Positions 52,421 through 60,693 of a stretch of DNA of 64,000 bases are shown piece after piece. The stretch lies in NCBI GenBank assembly GCA_001314545.1, contig LIHN01000015.1, positions 1-64,000 on the forward strand. Direction: 5' to 3'. Below the pieces are notes generated by a model, which saw only the letters and a list, made by a program, of their open reading frames with translations, searched no databases and was not told where the DNA came from. This DNA comes from Bacteroidetes bacterium HLUCCA01. GTDB taxonomy: Bacteria > Bacteroidota > Rhodothermia > Balneolales > HLUCCA01. Within the stretch, counting starts at the first letter, position 1; each line of letters starts with the position of its first letter. The translations under genes were made by a program, and so were the position numbers.

Positions 52421-53239
52421 TCAATACAATAGCATGCTGAATCGGCGACGGTAGCTTTTTGTGACCGGGTGATTCTCACCCAGCAGTGTAAACAAGGCTA
52501 CACACGCTTTCCGGGCACCGTCTTCGTATAGAGCTCGGTCCGTTCCTAAAATATGAAGAAACCCCTTCAGTGCTTCTTCATACCGATGGCTTACTACCTG
52601 TCGGGCGGACTGCTTGAATGCTTCCTGCATGGGTACTTCATCCGGAGCTTCTGCAGCCAGTTTTGCCAGCCAGGCAACCGTGTCAATAGTCTGAAACTGG
52701 ATTTCATATTTGCTGTCATGCTCATGGCCGGCAAGTATCTGCCTGGACTTCTCGGGGTCATCAGGAAGCCAGCTCATTGCCAACGCCGAGATGAAAGCCG
52801 CATTTTCCGGTTGTTTACCCACCAGGTATTCCAAAAGCCGGTGGGTTTCAGTGCGATTACCGGAAGCGATGGCCTGATCCAAAAGCTCCTCATGAGCCAG
52901 GGTGTCATCGTCCTGGCTGGCGGGCAGGTTCTCCTTTAACCACTGTCTGATTTGAGCTTCAGGCAAGGCGCCCGCAAACTCAGCGACAAGTTCGCCATTG
53001 TAGACCATTTTGACCGATGGTATGCTGCGAATACCAAACTGTGCCGCCAGCTGCTGATGTACCTCCGTGTTTATTTTTACCAGCTTCCATTGGCCTGCAG
53101 CCTCGGCAGCCAGTTTTTCGATAACCGGACCCAGAACCCGGCACGGTCCACACCATTCAGCCCAAAAGTCGAGAACAACAGGGGTTGTTTTGCTTTGTTC
53201 AACAACTTCGCTTCGAAAATCCTTTAATTCATAGTCCAT
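52421..53239 (-). CDS. Thioredoxin-TPR fusion (CnoX/YbbN-like co-chaperone)
   Basis: Cytoplasmic protein combining an N-terminal thioredoxin domain with C-terminal tetratricopeptide-like helices. The redox motif is CGPC (Cys30, Cys33) in FWAEWCGPCR. Residues ~115-260 form the helical part. This architecture matches CnoX/YbbN, which protects proteins from oxidative over-oxidation and hands them to GroEL/DnaK. In many YbbN proteins the CxxC is partly lost; here it is complete. It is 42 bases after lexA on the same strand. ATG start at 53239. Confidence 0.9.
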   Translation of the reverse strand: MDYELKDFRSEVVEQSKTTPVVLDFWAEWCGPCRVLGPVIEKLAAEAAGQWKLVKINTEVHQQLAAQFGIRSIPSVKMVYNGELVAEFAGALPEAQIRQWLKENLPASQDDDTLAHEELLDQAIASGNRTETHRLLEYLVGKQPENAAFISALAMSWLPDDPEKSRQILAGHEHDSKYEIQFQTIDTVAWLAKLAAEAPDEVPMQEAFKQSARQVVSHRYEEALKGFLHILGTDRALYEDGARKACVALFTLLGENHPVTKSYRRRFSMLLY

Positions 53240-53281
53240 AGTGTCGTTTAATAGCTTTGATCAAAAGACACCGTGGTCTGG

Positions 53282-53962
53282 CTACGATGCCTTTTGATGA
53301 ACGTTTTTGTAGATACCGTTTCGATTTACATGACCAACATACTTGCCAATGATACGCACTTCCTCAAAAATATCCGGCTCAATATGAATATCCCGATACT
53401 CATCATTGGCCGGCTCCAGACGTAACCCGTTCGGACCGTAATAAATACGCTTAAGACTGGTTTGACCGTCGTACATTACAGCGCCAATATCCCCGTCACG
53501 GATATCATCATCAACCAGCAGTACAAAATCACCGTCATTGATGTTGGCATCACGCATACTTTGCCCTGAAACCCGAAGTGCAAACAGCTTATGTAGATTC
53601 GGGAAAAGATGTTTGAGTGTAATGTTGCCAAGATTCGATTCCACTGCTTCCTGAAGATAACCTGCGGAAATGATACCCCGGATAGGTATACCTCCGTAAA
53701 GGGGTTCTTCCAATTGCGAATCAACCTGCACGGTTTTCTTTTTGAGATAACGCTGGTGTAATTCGTACTCATTATCGTCCGTTTTAACCAGGTAGCCTTT
53801 TTTCAGTAATGACTGCAGATTCTGTGTCACACTGTTGGGCGACTTAAACCCAAACCGGTCAGCAATTTCCCGGTAGGTTGGCCAGATCTCATTCTCGTCA
53901 CGGTAGGTGATGATATAATCTAAAAACTTCTTTTGCTTACTGGTCAGTTGTACATTATCCAT
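53282..53962 (-). CDS. lexA: LexA-type SOS repressor
   Basis: Self-cleaving SOS repressor. The N-terminal winged-helix region includes PTYREIADRFGFKSPNSVTQNLQSL. The cleavage site is Ala100-Gly101 in IISAGYLQ. The catalytic Ser135 is in VSGQSMRDAN and Lys171 in QTSLKRIYY, all intact. The length of 226 residues is typical. The leader carries four (T/A)TATGTG boxes in two pairs 11 bp apart, likely the LexA autoregulatory sites. ATG start at 53962. It is followed by the thioredoxin-TPR gene. Family repression and RecA-triggered cleavage are established; the operator assignment here is inference. Confidence 0.95.
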   Translation of the reverse strand: MDNVQLTSKQKKFLDYIITYRDENEIWPTYREIADRFGFKSPNSVTQNLQSLLKKGYLVKTDDNEYELHQRYLKKKTVQVDSQLEEPLYGGIPIRGIISAGYLQEAVESNLGNITLKHLFPNLHKLFALRVSGQSMRDANINDGDFVLLVDDDIRDGDIGAVMYDGQTSLKRIYYGPNGLRLEPANDEYRDIHIEPDIFEEVRIIGKYVGHVNRNGIYKNVHQKAS

Positions 53963-53977
53963 GGCAGCGGAATTGGT

Positions 53978-54052
53978 TTATGTGTAATATATGTGCAATA
54001 AACACAATCCCGCCTTAAAGGTCAAGTATTATGTGCTAATTATGTGACATAA
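53978..54052 (-). promoter_or_regulatory. Candidate LexA operator boxes (CACATAA pairs)
   Basis: Four (T/A)TATGTG copies at 53978, 53989, 54029 and 54040 form two pairs, each with an 11-bp step (one helical turn), and the distal one extends to the palindrome TTATGTGACATAA (54040-54052). They flank a promoter-like TTGACC on the minus strand. Their place in the lexA leader suggests LexA self-regulation. The consensus is not one I know for this phylum, so this is a proposal. Confidence 0.5.
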
Positions 54053-54205
54053 CTTGTTCATATAGATTTACACGCAGGACAGGCCCTGGTAAAGCTGCAT
54101 CCCGATTGAGTCCTGTAGCTATTGTCTCTGTTGAATCCTGTGTCTGCATAATGCCCGCCTGCATTTACACGATGCACGTTCGAGGCACGTTCTGTATATG
54201 CTGCG

Positions 54206-54242
54206 AAAAAAAAACGGCTGCCATAATTTCGTATGGCAGCCG
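54206..54242 (-). terminator. Strong intrinsic terminator after gcdH
   Basis: Minus-strand transcript: a 10-bp perfect stem CGGCTGCCAT/ATGGCAGCCG (54242-54233 with 54224-54215), loop of 8 bases, then nine U (54214-54206). It is 36 bases after the gcdH stop codon and closes the Etf/acyl-CoA dehydrogenase cluster. Confidence 0.9.
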
Positions 54243-54278
54243 GTCACACCCAAAAGAGGGCAGGGTTATGTTGTTCCC

Positions 54279-55484
54279 TTACAGGTCGTTTCCGCGGGGA
54301 GTAAACGATTGTATTCCGGTAATATCACGACCCAGTATCAAGCCGTGAATATCGTAGGTACCTTCGTAGGTATTAACCGATTCCAGATTGATGACATGAT
54401 GGATAACCCGATATTCACCCGTTATACCGTTGCCACCCAGCATATCGCGGGCAACCCGGGCAATTTCCAGCGCTTTACCGGCATTATGGCGTTTTGCCAG
54501 GGAAATCATGGAAGGATGAAGCTCGCCGCTGTCTTTAAGCTGACCGAGACGGTGTACCAGCAACTGCATCCCCGTAATGTCTGTTAGCATATTGGCCAGT
54601 TTGGTCTGTACCAATTGATTGGCTGCCAGCGGGTAGCCGAATTGCTTGCGCTCAAGGGTGTATTGCCGGGCTCTGTGATAGCAGTTTTCGGCAGCACCTA
54701 CCGTACCCCAGGCGATACCGTACCGGGCGCTGTTCAGGCAGCTGAACGGACCTTTGAGTCCGCGAATGTCAGGGAATGCGTTTTCATCGGGAACAAAGCA
54801 GTCTTCCAGGATGATTTCACCGGTGTGTGATGCCCGGAGCGACATCTTGTTGTGCGTAACCGGCGCCGAATACCCCTTGAATTCTTTTTCTACAATAAAT
54901 CCGCGGATGACCGGTTTGTCGTCCTTATGCTCTTTTGCTTTCGCCCAAACAATGGCAATATCGGCCACCGGTGAGTTGGTAATCCACATTTTGGCACCAT
55001 TAAGTACCCATCCGCCATCAACTTTAACGGCCGTGGTTACCATAGACCCCGGATCACTTCCGTGATCTGGTTCAGTCAGACCAAAACAGCCTATGATTTC
55101 GGCAGTTGCCAGCCGCGGGAGGAACCGTTTTTTCTGTTCTTCGGTACCAAATTCGTTGATCGGATGCATAACGAGTGAAGATTGCACCGACATAAACGAC
55201 CGATAGGCCGAATCAACGCGTTCAATTTCCCGGGTGATGAGACCATAGGCGGTATACGATGCTCCAACGCCACCATATTGCGGGTCGATGGTAACACCCA
55301 GCAGTCCCAGTTCGGCCATTTCAGCCGGTATTTCCGGGTGAAATATTTCCTGCTGGTTACCCTCCATAGCACGCGGTTCAAGTTTCGTGCGGGCGTATTC
55401 ACGGGCGGTCTCCATAATCATCCGATCGTCTTCACTAAGGAGCGATTCGAAGTTATAGGCGTCGTCAATATTAAATTTTGCCAT
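54279..55484 (-). CDS. gcdH: Glutaryl-CoA dehydrogenase-type acyl-CoA dehydrogenase
   Basis: FAD enzyme that oxidises and decarboxylates glutaryl-CoA to crotonyl-CoA in lysine and tryptophan breakdown. The catalytic Glu374 is in NTYEGTYDIHGLILGRDITG, whose YEGTYDIH wording is characteristic of glutaryl-CoA dehydrogenases. CFGLTEPDHGSDPGSM and MWITNSPVADIAIVWAK support this. Electrons would go to the Etf proteins encoded upstream. ATG start at 55484; it is 152 bases after the second acyl-CoA dehydrogenase gene and is followed by a strong terminator. Confidence 0.93.
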   Translation of the reverse strand: MAKFNIDDAYNFESLLSEDDRMIMETAREYARTKLEPRAMEGNQQEIFHPEIPAEMAELGLLGVTIDPQYGGVGASYTAYGLITREIERVDSAYRSFMSVQSSLVMHPINEFGTEEQKKRFLPRLATAEIIGCFGLTEPDHGSDPGSMVTTAVKVDGGWVLNGAKMWITNSPVADIAIVWAKAKEHKDDKPVIRGFIVEKEFKGYSAPVTHNKMSLRASHTGEIILEDCFVPDENAFPDIRGLKGPFSCLNSARYGIAWGTVGAAENCYHRARQYTLERKQFGYPLAANQLVQTKLANMLTDITGMQLLVHRLGQLKDSGELHPSMISLAKRHNAGKALEIARVARDMLGGNGITGEYRVIHHVINLESVNTYEGTYDIHGLILGRDITGIQSFTPRGNDL

Positions 55485-55636
55485 ACGTGTAGTGATACTA
55501 AAGTTGTAAGATTCTGTTCAAACGGGTTCGTGTGTGCATTGTGCTACTCCGAAAATACCAAAATGAAGGCTATTAACAGCGTGATTTTTTTTAGCGCCCT
55601 GCAACCGTCTGGACCACTGAACAACCCGAATCACTG

Positions 55637-56803
55637 TCAGCGGAAAAGATGCTTCCCGATAACCAGGCGCTGTATTTCACTGGTGCCTTCGCCAATCTCC
55701 AGGAGTTTGGCATCCCGCAGAAACCGTTCTACATGATACTCTTTGGTGTAGCCATACCCGCCGTGAATCTGAATAGCTTCCAGGGCGGCCCTGGTTGCCT
55801 GTTCTGATGCGAAAAGTTTGGCCATGGAGGCTTCAATGGTGTAGGGTCTGCCCTGATCTTTCAGCCAGGCAGCCTTCAGAATCATGTTGCGCGCGGCTTC
55901 ATAGGCCACCATCATGTCCACAACTTTCCATCGTATAGCCTGGAATTCGCCGATGGGCTTGCCGAATTGTTTGCGTTCGGAAGCATACTTCAGCGATTCT
56001 TCCATACTTCCGCGGATAATACCACAGGCAATGGCACCAATGCCAATCCGGCCTGCATCCAGAATTTTCATCGTATCAATAAAGCCATGTCCCAGCTTGC
56101 CGAGCAGGTTCTCTGCGGGAATCCGGCAGTCTTCAAAGTACAGCTCGGAAGTGTCTGAGGAGTTCATCCCCAGTTTGTGAAGTTTTGGCCCATGCGAAAA
56201 TCCGGGGGTGCCTTTTTCAACGATGAAGGCACTGATTCCCCTGGCGCCCGCTTCACGGTCGGTAACGGCCAGAACTACGAAGGTGCCCCCAACCGTACCC
56301 TGTGTGATGAAAATCTTCGCTCCGTTAAGCACCCAGTGGTCGCCATCGCGAACCGCTGTCGTCTTCATGCCGGACGCATCACTGCCGCTTCCGGGTTCCG
56401 TAAGACCCCATCCGCCGAGCACTTCTCCACGGGTCAGGGGAGTCAGGTATTTTAGTTTCTGTTCGTGCGAGCCGGCCAGGGCGATGTGAGCCGAGCACAG
56501 ACTGGTATGTGAGGCAACGGTCAACGCCAGCGAAGCATCCCACCGGCCAATCTCCTCCAGAACCAGGGCGAAACTGACCGTATCGGCTCCCGCGCCGCCG
56601 TATTCTTCAGCGTGTACCATACCCATCAATCCCATTTCGCCGAGCTGTCGCACCAACTGATGCGGGAATTCCCTGGACTGATCTCTGTCCAGTACTCCGG
56701 GTGCTACAAACTGTTCGGTAAAGTCCCGTGCGGTCTCACGGATGAGCTCCTGATCTTCAGTTAAATCAAACGACAATCTGTTGTGTTGCAACGTAGCTTC
56801 CAT
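55637..56803 (-). CDS. Acyl-CoA dehydrogenase (short/branched-chain type)
   Basis: FAD-dependent acyl-CoA dehydrogenase, 388 residues, of the SCAD/IVD/ACAD group. It has GGWGLTEPGSGSDASGM, MSKLFASEQATR-like AKLFASEQATRAALEAIQIHGGYGYTKEYHVER, and EIGEGTSEIQR with the catalytic Glu372. The chain-length preference cannot be assigned; the butyryl- to branched-chain range is most likely. Its electrons would reach Etf, encoded by the same cluster. ATG start at 56803, 125 bases after fixX. Confidence 0.93.
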   Translation of the reverse strand: MEATLQHNRLSFDLTEDQELIRETARDFTEQFVAPGVLDRDQSREFPHQLVRQLGEMGLMGMVHAEEYGGAGADTVSFALVLEEIGRWDASLALTVASHTSLCSAHIALAGSHEQKLKYLTPLTRGEVLGGWGLTEPGSGSDASGMKTTAVRDGDHWVLNGAKIFITQGTVGGTFVVLAVTDREAGARGISAFIVEKGTPGFSHGPKLHKLGMNSSDTSELYFEDCRIPAENLLGKLGHGFIDTMKILDAGRIGIGAIACGIIRGSMEESLKYASERKQFGKPIGEFQAIRWKVVDMMVAYEAARNMILKAAWLKDQGRPYTIEASMAKLFASEQATRAALEAIQIHGGYGYTKEYHVERFLRDAKLLEIGEGTSEIQRLVIGKHLFR

Positions 56804-56928
56804 AATTCCTGATAGTATTAAATTTCAAACCAAAATAGCTAAAAAAGCGCTTCCAGAACGGCATAAAGCTACTCACAGTCTGGCAAATACCCAAAAAAGG
56901 AATTGTTAAAAAATGAGGGGACGGATAC

Positions 56929-57231
56929 TTATCCGAAGTTCCATTTAACACCCCGGCCGCGCTCGGGATCGGGGTACGACCAGCTCACAGCGCCCTTGTC
57001 GCAGGCGTACATGCAGGTACCGCACTCAATACAGTCTTCAAACTGAAAATGTACGTGACCGATTTCGTCGAGGGTGTAACAATTAGCCGGACAAACATAG
57101 GTAGTACACTTATGATCGCATTTGGTGTTACAGATATCGGTTTCAACCAGGATATGGGGTTTGGCCTCAGATAGTCCCTGGTTTACGTAGCTGACCGTGC
57201 CAAGTCGTTCAGCAATACTCATCTTTTTCAT
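56929..57231 (-). CDS. fixX: Ferredoxin-like protein FixX (Etf-quinone oxidoreductase partner)
   Basis: Small (100 aa) ferredoxin-like protein that works with FixC to pass electrons from Etf to quinone or, in bifurcating complexes, to other acceptors. Cysteines in CNTKCDHKCTTYVCPANC and DCIECGTCMYACDKG are those expected for the family. The ATG at 57231 overlaps the fixC stop in an ATGA arrangement, so the two are coupled. In most aerobes this domain is fused to the C-terminus of ETF-QO; here it is separate. It follows fixC and precedes the acyl-CoA dehydrogenase gene. Confidence 0.93.
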   Translation of the reverse strand: MKKMSIAERLGTVSYVNQGLSEAKPHILVETDICNTKCDHKCTTYVCPANCYTLDEIGHVHFQFEDCIECGTCMYACDKGAVSWSYPDPERGRGVKWNFG

Positions 57232-58559
57232 AGTGATCGCGCTCCTTTGATTCCTAATTTTATCATGTTCCACAGGCTGGAATGTTTGCTGACGGCATCT
57301 TTCAGCATGGCCGGTGTTTTGGGCGTGGGTTTGTTGTCTACCGTAAAGAAGCTGCGCCCGAATTCGTTCACTACCTTCGGAACTGAGGTGAACATTTCAT
57401 GGCTGTGTAAAAACTGTACGGCGCTCTGGAAGTTTCGGAGATCTTTCATCACATAGCTGTCATCGAGTTTTTTACGGTACTCCTTCAGGGTATTTTTGCT
57501 GAAATCTCCCTTCGCTTTGGCCTCGGCAACTGTTTCTGCGGCCAGAATTCCACTTTCCATAGCATAATCCATTCCCTGGATTGCTTTGCCGGAATTTAAC
57601 AGCAGGTTGGCCGACTCGCCGGCCAGCAGCACTCCGTCGGTGTAGAGCTCGCGCGGAAGCGCCCGCTGGTCGCCGGTGGATACCACGTGTGCTGAGTACT
57701 CAACCACCTCACCGCCGCGCAGCATATCTTTGACGGCGCTGTGGGATTTAAAATGGGAGAGGATATCATATACTTTCCGGTCCTGGCTCAGGTTCTCACG
57801 CATTGATTTCAGGTTCAAAACCAGCCCGATACTCACGGAATCTTTGTTGGTGTACAGAAAACCTCCACCCTCAACTCCATCGGAGGCAAATCCGATGAAT
57901 TCATTGGTCAGTCCCGAGTTGCCATCCAGCTGAAACCGGTCTTCCAGTACGTTCTGATCAAAGCGGATAATTTCTTTGACCCCGGTTGCCATGTAATCAG
58001 CGGGCACATAGTTGTCCTGAAGTCCGACCTGACGGGTGAGCAGGTTGTTTACCCCTTCTGCGATGATGACCACATCGGCATGAAATTCTTCTTCGCCGGT
58101 TCGGATACCCACGGCGCGCCCTGATTCCATGATAATAGTATCAACCAGGATGTTGGTGGCGATGAAGGAATCTTCCGGGTAACTGCTTTCAGCAATGGCC
58201 TCTTCCACTTTGCCGGCCAGCCAGTTATCAAATTTGGAGCGGAGTACAATCAGTCCCTTGTACGGTTGCTCATTGAAGTGATCACTTTTGAAATCGATGG
58301 AAAATGCCGATTGATCATCCAGAAACGTCAGTCTACGGTGGCGGACATATCGCTCAAATCCGGCCTCTTCCTGCCAGTAATCCGGCACGAGGTCAGCCAG
58401 CCTGGAACCCCATAACACACCGCCGGATACGTTTTTAGCTCCACTGAACTCACCGCGCTCAACCAGCAGGAACTTCATATTGCTGCGTGCCAGCGTCAGC
58501 GCAGCGCTGAGTCCGGCGATGCCACCGCCAACAATGATACAATCGAATTTATCGTCCAT
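57228..58559 (-). CDS. fixC: FixC-like FAD-dependent electron-transfer oxidoreductase
   Basis: Membrane-associated FAD protein, the flavoprotein part of ETF:quinone oxidoreductase-like complexes. It begins with DCIIVGGGIAGLSAALTLARS (FAD-binding GxGxxG), and GVLLAGESANLLLNSGKAIQGMDYAMESG is the second conserved FAD and membrane-related region. It is 443 residues from the ATG at 58559 (an upstream in-frame start at 58586 adds 9). Unlike the single-chain ETF-QO of mitochondria, the ferredoxin domain is separate (fixX). Gene order etfB-etfA-fixC-fixX indicates a FixABCX-type complex. Confidence 0.94.
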   Translation of the reverse strand: MDDKFDCIIVGGGIAGLSAALTLARSNMKFLLVERGEFSGAKNVSGGVLWGSRLADLVPDYWQEEAGFERYVRHRRLTFLDDQSAFSIDFKSDHFNEQPYKGLIVLRSKFDNWLAGKVEEAIAESSYPEDSFIATNILVDTIIMESGRAVGIRTGEEEFHADVVIIAEGVNNLLTRQVGLQDNYVPADYMATGVKEIIRFDQNVLEDRFQLDGNSGLTNEFIGFASDGVEGGGFLYTNKDSVSIGLVLNLKSMRENLSQDRKVYDILSHFKSHSAVKDMLRGGEVVEYSAHVVSTGDQRALPRELYTDGVLLAGESANLLLNSGKAIQGMDYAMESGILAAETVAEAKAKGDFSKNTLKEYRKKLDDSYVMKDLRNFQSAVQFLHSHEMFTSVPKVVNEFGRSFFTVDNKPTPKTPAMLKDAVSKHSSLWNMIKLGIKGARSL

Positions 58560-58664
58560 AGTTTCAATAGGTTCGTGTACGAGCAACCAACCGGTTCGCG
58601 GCGGACTGCATATCCGGATGCAGCTGGACTGTGATTCAGGCAGCTGCAGTCTTCAGGTAGGGGG

Positions 58665-59636
58665 TCAGGCTGATTTCAACGCGCGGATTTCCGCAGTCAG
58701 CAGGGGCAGGATTTTGTACAAATCACCCACCAGTCCGTAGGAAGCCATCTGGAAAATAGGTGCATCCCCATCTTTGTTGATGGCAACGATAACCTTGGAG
58801 TTGCTCATTCCGGCTGTGTGCTGGACGGCCCCGGAAATACCAACGGCAAAATACAGCTCTGGTGAGACCACTTTGCCGGTTTGCCCGATCTGCGTGGTAG
58901 CCGGGAAAAGGCCGTTTTCAACTACAGCGCGGGATGCTCCTATAGCGGCACCCAGGGCATCAGCGAGTTCTTCCACGAGTTGCTTGCCCTCCTCGTCTTT
59001 AATTCCGCGTCCGGCAGCTACAACTACATTGGCTTCGGAAAGGTCGATTTTATCGCCTGCGCTGCTGAGCACGTCGCGCAGAACCTGGGATATATCAGCC
59101 GGCACGAAGTCGACAGGAACTACCCCGGCGACAACCGGGGAGGGACTGGCGTCATAGGAGCCGGAACGTACACTGACCAGGATGAGGTCGGCACGGGCAT
59201 CGTTCTGACTCAGAATTTTCGCTGCCATTACAGGTCGCAGCGCTGAAACACCATCTGCGGTAACGTCGAAAGCGGCCACATCAGGCAGTGCGGCGCCACC
59301 GGTTCTGGCTGCCAGGGCACCCAGCACATCCTTGGTTCCCTCCGTGGAGGCGCAGGCAAAAACACGGGGCTTTGATTGCGCGATAACCTGCTCAAGGGCC
59401 TGTGAAACAGGAGCATTGAGGTGATTGATAAAAATCGGATTGCTTACGGTGTAAATGGTCTTTGCGCCGTACGACTGCAGGGTATCTATGTAGTCTTCGG
59501 CACGGGGATCCAGCACCACGGCAGCCAGTTCGAGTCCATTTTTACCGGCCTGCTCCCGACAATGCGAGAGTACTTCCAGTGAAGACCGTTTAACTTTTCC
59601 GCCGTTGGTGGAGATGTATACTAAAATGGATGACAT
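58665..59636 (-). CDS. etfA: Electron transfer flavoprotein alpha subunit
   Basis: FAD-binding alpha subunit of Etf, 323 residues. The C-terminal domain contains VVAAGRGIKDEEGKQLVEELADALGAAIGASRAVVE, GQTGKVVSPELYFAVGISGAVQHTAGM and INKDGDAPIFQMASYGLVGDL, the FAD-binding segments. It is 30 bases downstream of etfB and 105 bases upstream of fixC on the same strand. Electrons are collected from the two acyl-CoA dehydrogenases encoded downstream. ATG start at 59636. Confidence 0.96.
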   Translation of the reverse strand: MSSILVYISTNGGKVKRSSLEVLSHCREQAGKNGLELAAVVLDPRAEDYIDTLQSYGAKTIYTVSNPIFINHLNAPVSQALEQVIAQSKPRVFACASTEGTKDVLGALAARTGGAALPDVAAFDVTADGVSALRPVMAAKILSQNDARADLILVSVRSGSYDASPSPVVAGVVPVDFVPADISQVLRDVLSSAGDKIDLSEANVVVAAGRGIKDEEGKQLVEELADALGAAIGASRAVVENGLFPATTQIGQTGKVVSPELYFAVGISGAVQHTAGMSNSKVIVAINKDGDAPIFQMASYGLVGDLYKILPLLTAEIRALKSA

Positions 59637-59666
59637 TGCAATATATTCAATGGGTTAAAAATCAGT

Positions 59667-60446
59667 TCAAAGTACTTTAGCTTCGTTTTGCAGCAGGTTA
59701 AGCAGGTTGCTGACGAGTTCTTCGGCATCACCTTCCAGCTTTTTCCCGGCTTCACGGGCCGGCATCTCCCGGTAGCTGAGTGTTGTTGTTTTTACCGATT
59801 CGCGGACACCATCCAGAGTAAGTCCCAAATCCTCCAATGTCAGACTTTCTACGGGTTTTTTCTTGGAAGCCATGATTCCCTTGAGACTGGGTATGCGTGG
59901 ATTGTTCATATCATTGGAGCAGGTCACCAGGCAGGGAAACGGCAAGGCGATCATTTCCTGGCCAGTATCGCCCTGGCGTTTCACCACCAGGGTGTTACCT
60001 CCATCAATATGCAGTCCTACTGCGTTGGCGGCGTAGGGCAGACTCAGATGCGCGGCCAGCATACCGCCCGCCAGACCGCTGTCTGTATCCTGTGACTGTT
60101 TGCCGGTTGCGATGACATCGCAGCTGTTTTTCTCAAAAAAAGCGGTTAGTATCTCCGCGAAGGCAGCGGAATCCAGCCCGGTGCTGTCCTCCACATGAAT
60201 GTGATGTCCGCGGGAAGCGCCCATGGCCAGGGCTTTTCGAATGGTTTCTTTGGCCTTATCGGGGCCAATCAGAACCACCTCTACCTCCCCGCCGTGCTGC
60301 TCCGTGAGCACAAGGGCTTCTTCTACAGCCGAGGCGTCGTAGGCGTTAAGCACCATGCGGTCGGTATCCATAGAGAGTTCGCCGTTTTTAATTTGAAGAG
60401 GGGCGTAAACATCCGGGACCTGCTTGATGCAAACAATGAATTTCAT
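59667..60446 (-). CDS. etfB: Electron transfer flavoprotein beta subunit
   Basis: Beta subunit of Etf, 259 residues, pairing with EtfA in the first gene position of the cluster. CIKQVPDVYAPLQIKNG near the start, the adenine-nucleotide region IRKALAMGASRGHHI and GKQSQDTDSGLAGGMLAAHL are typical. The GKQSQDTD wording resembles the Fix/bifurcating type more than the ordinary SADTDT type, but the difference is small and does not prove bifurcation. ATG start at 60446; the ~245-base region upstream should hold the operon promoter. Confidence 0.95.
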   Translation of the reverse strand: MKFIVCIKQVPDVYAPLQIKNGELSMDTDRMVLNAYDASAVEEALVLTEQHGGEVEVVLIGPDKAKETIRKALAMGASRGHHIHVEDSTGLDSAAFAEILTAFFEKNSCDVIATGKQSQDTDSGLAGGMLAAHLSLPYAANAVGLHIDGGNTLVVKRQGDTGQEMIALPFPCLVTCSNDMNNPRIPSLKGIMASKKKPVESLTLEDLGLTLDGVRESVKTTTLSYREMPAREAGKKLEGDAEELVSNLLNLLQNEAKVL

Positions 60447-60693
60447 GCCGTTTACTGTATTTGGATGATTAAATTGGAACCGCTTTTCTTTGCCTGAAAA
60501 GCCGATTATTTTACTGCCTCTGAAAATAAGAAAGCCGCCCCGAAAAACCGAACAATACGGTCAATTTCGTTATATTTCGCCGTCCGCTGGCAGGTTTTGA
60601 CAGTCACGTCAATGTGCAAACGGCTTTTAACTCCGCTAAACCTCAATTGTGGCATTCTTCCGGCTAATCAACGCAACTAAATATTTCATATCT

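Larger units (their letters stand above)
53963..54278. other. lexA upstream region with paired boxes and gcdH terminator
   Basis: About 315 bases without a gene. The lexA-proximal part (53978-54052) holds four (T/A)TATGTG boxes and a promoter-like TTGACC - 17 - TTTATT on the minus strand. The distal part contains the gcdH terminator at 54206-54242. Between them (54060-54190) I see nothing recognisable. Confidence 0.5.

Noticed and set aside
54060-54190. Possible tRNA upstream of the gcdH terminator (GTTGAATCC-like segment)
   Set aside because: No cloverleaf with a 7-bp acceptor stem, anticodon and T-arm could be formed.
60547-60563. ACCG-N7-CGGT repeat upstream of etfB as a TetR site
   Set aside because: It shares only TGACCG with the tetR palindrome and its spacing is longer, so it is not called a separate feature.
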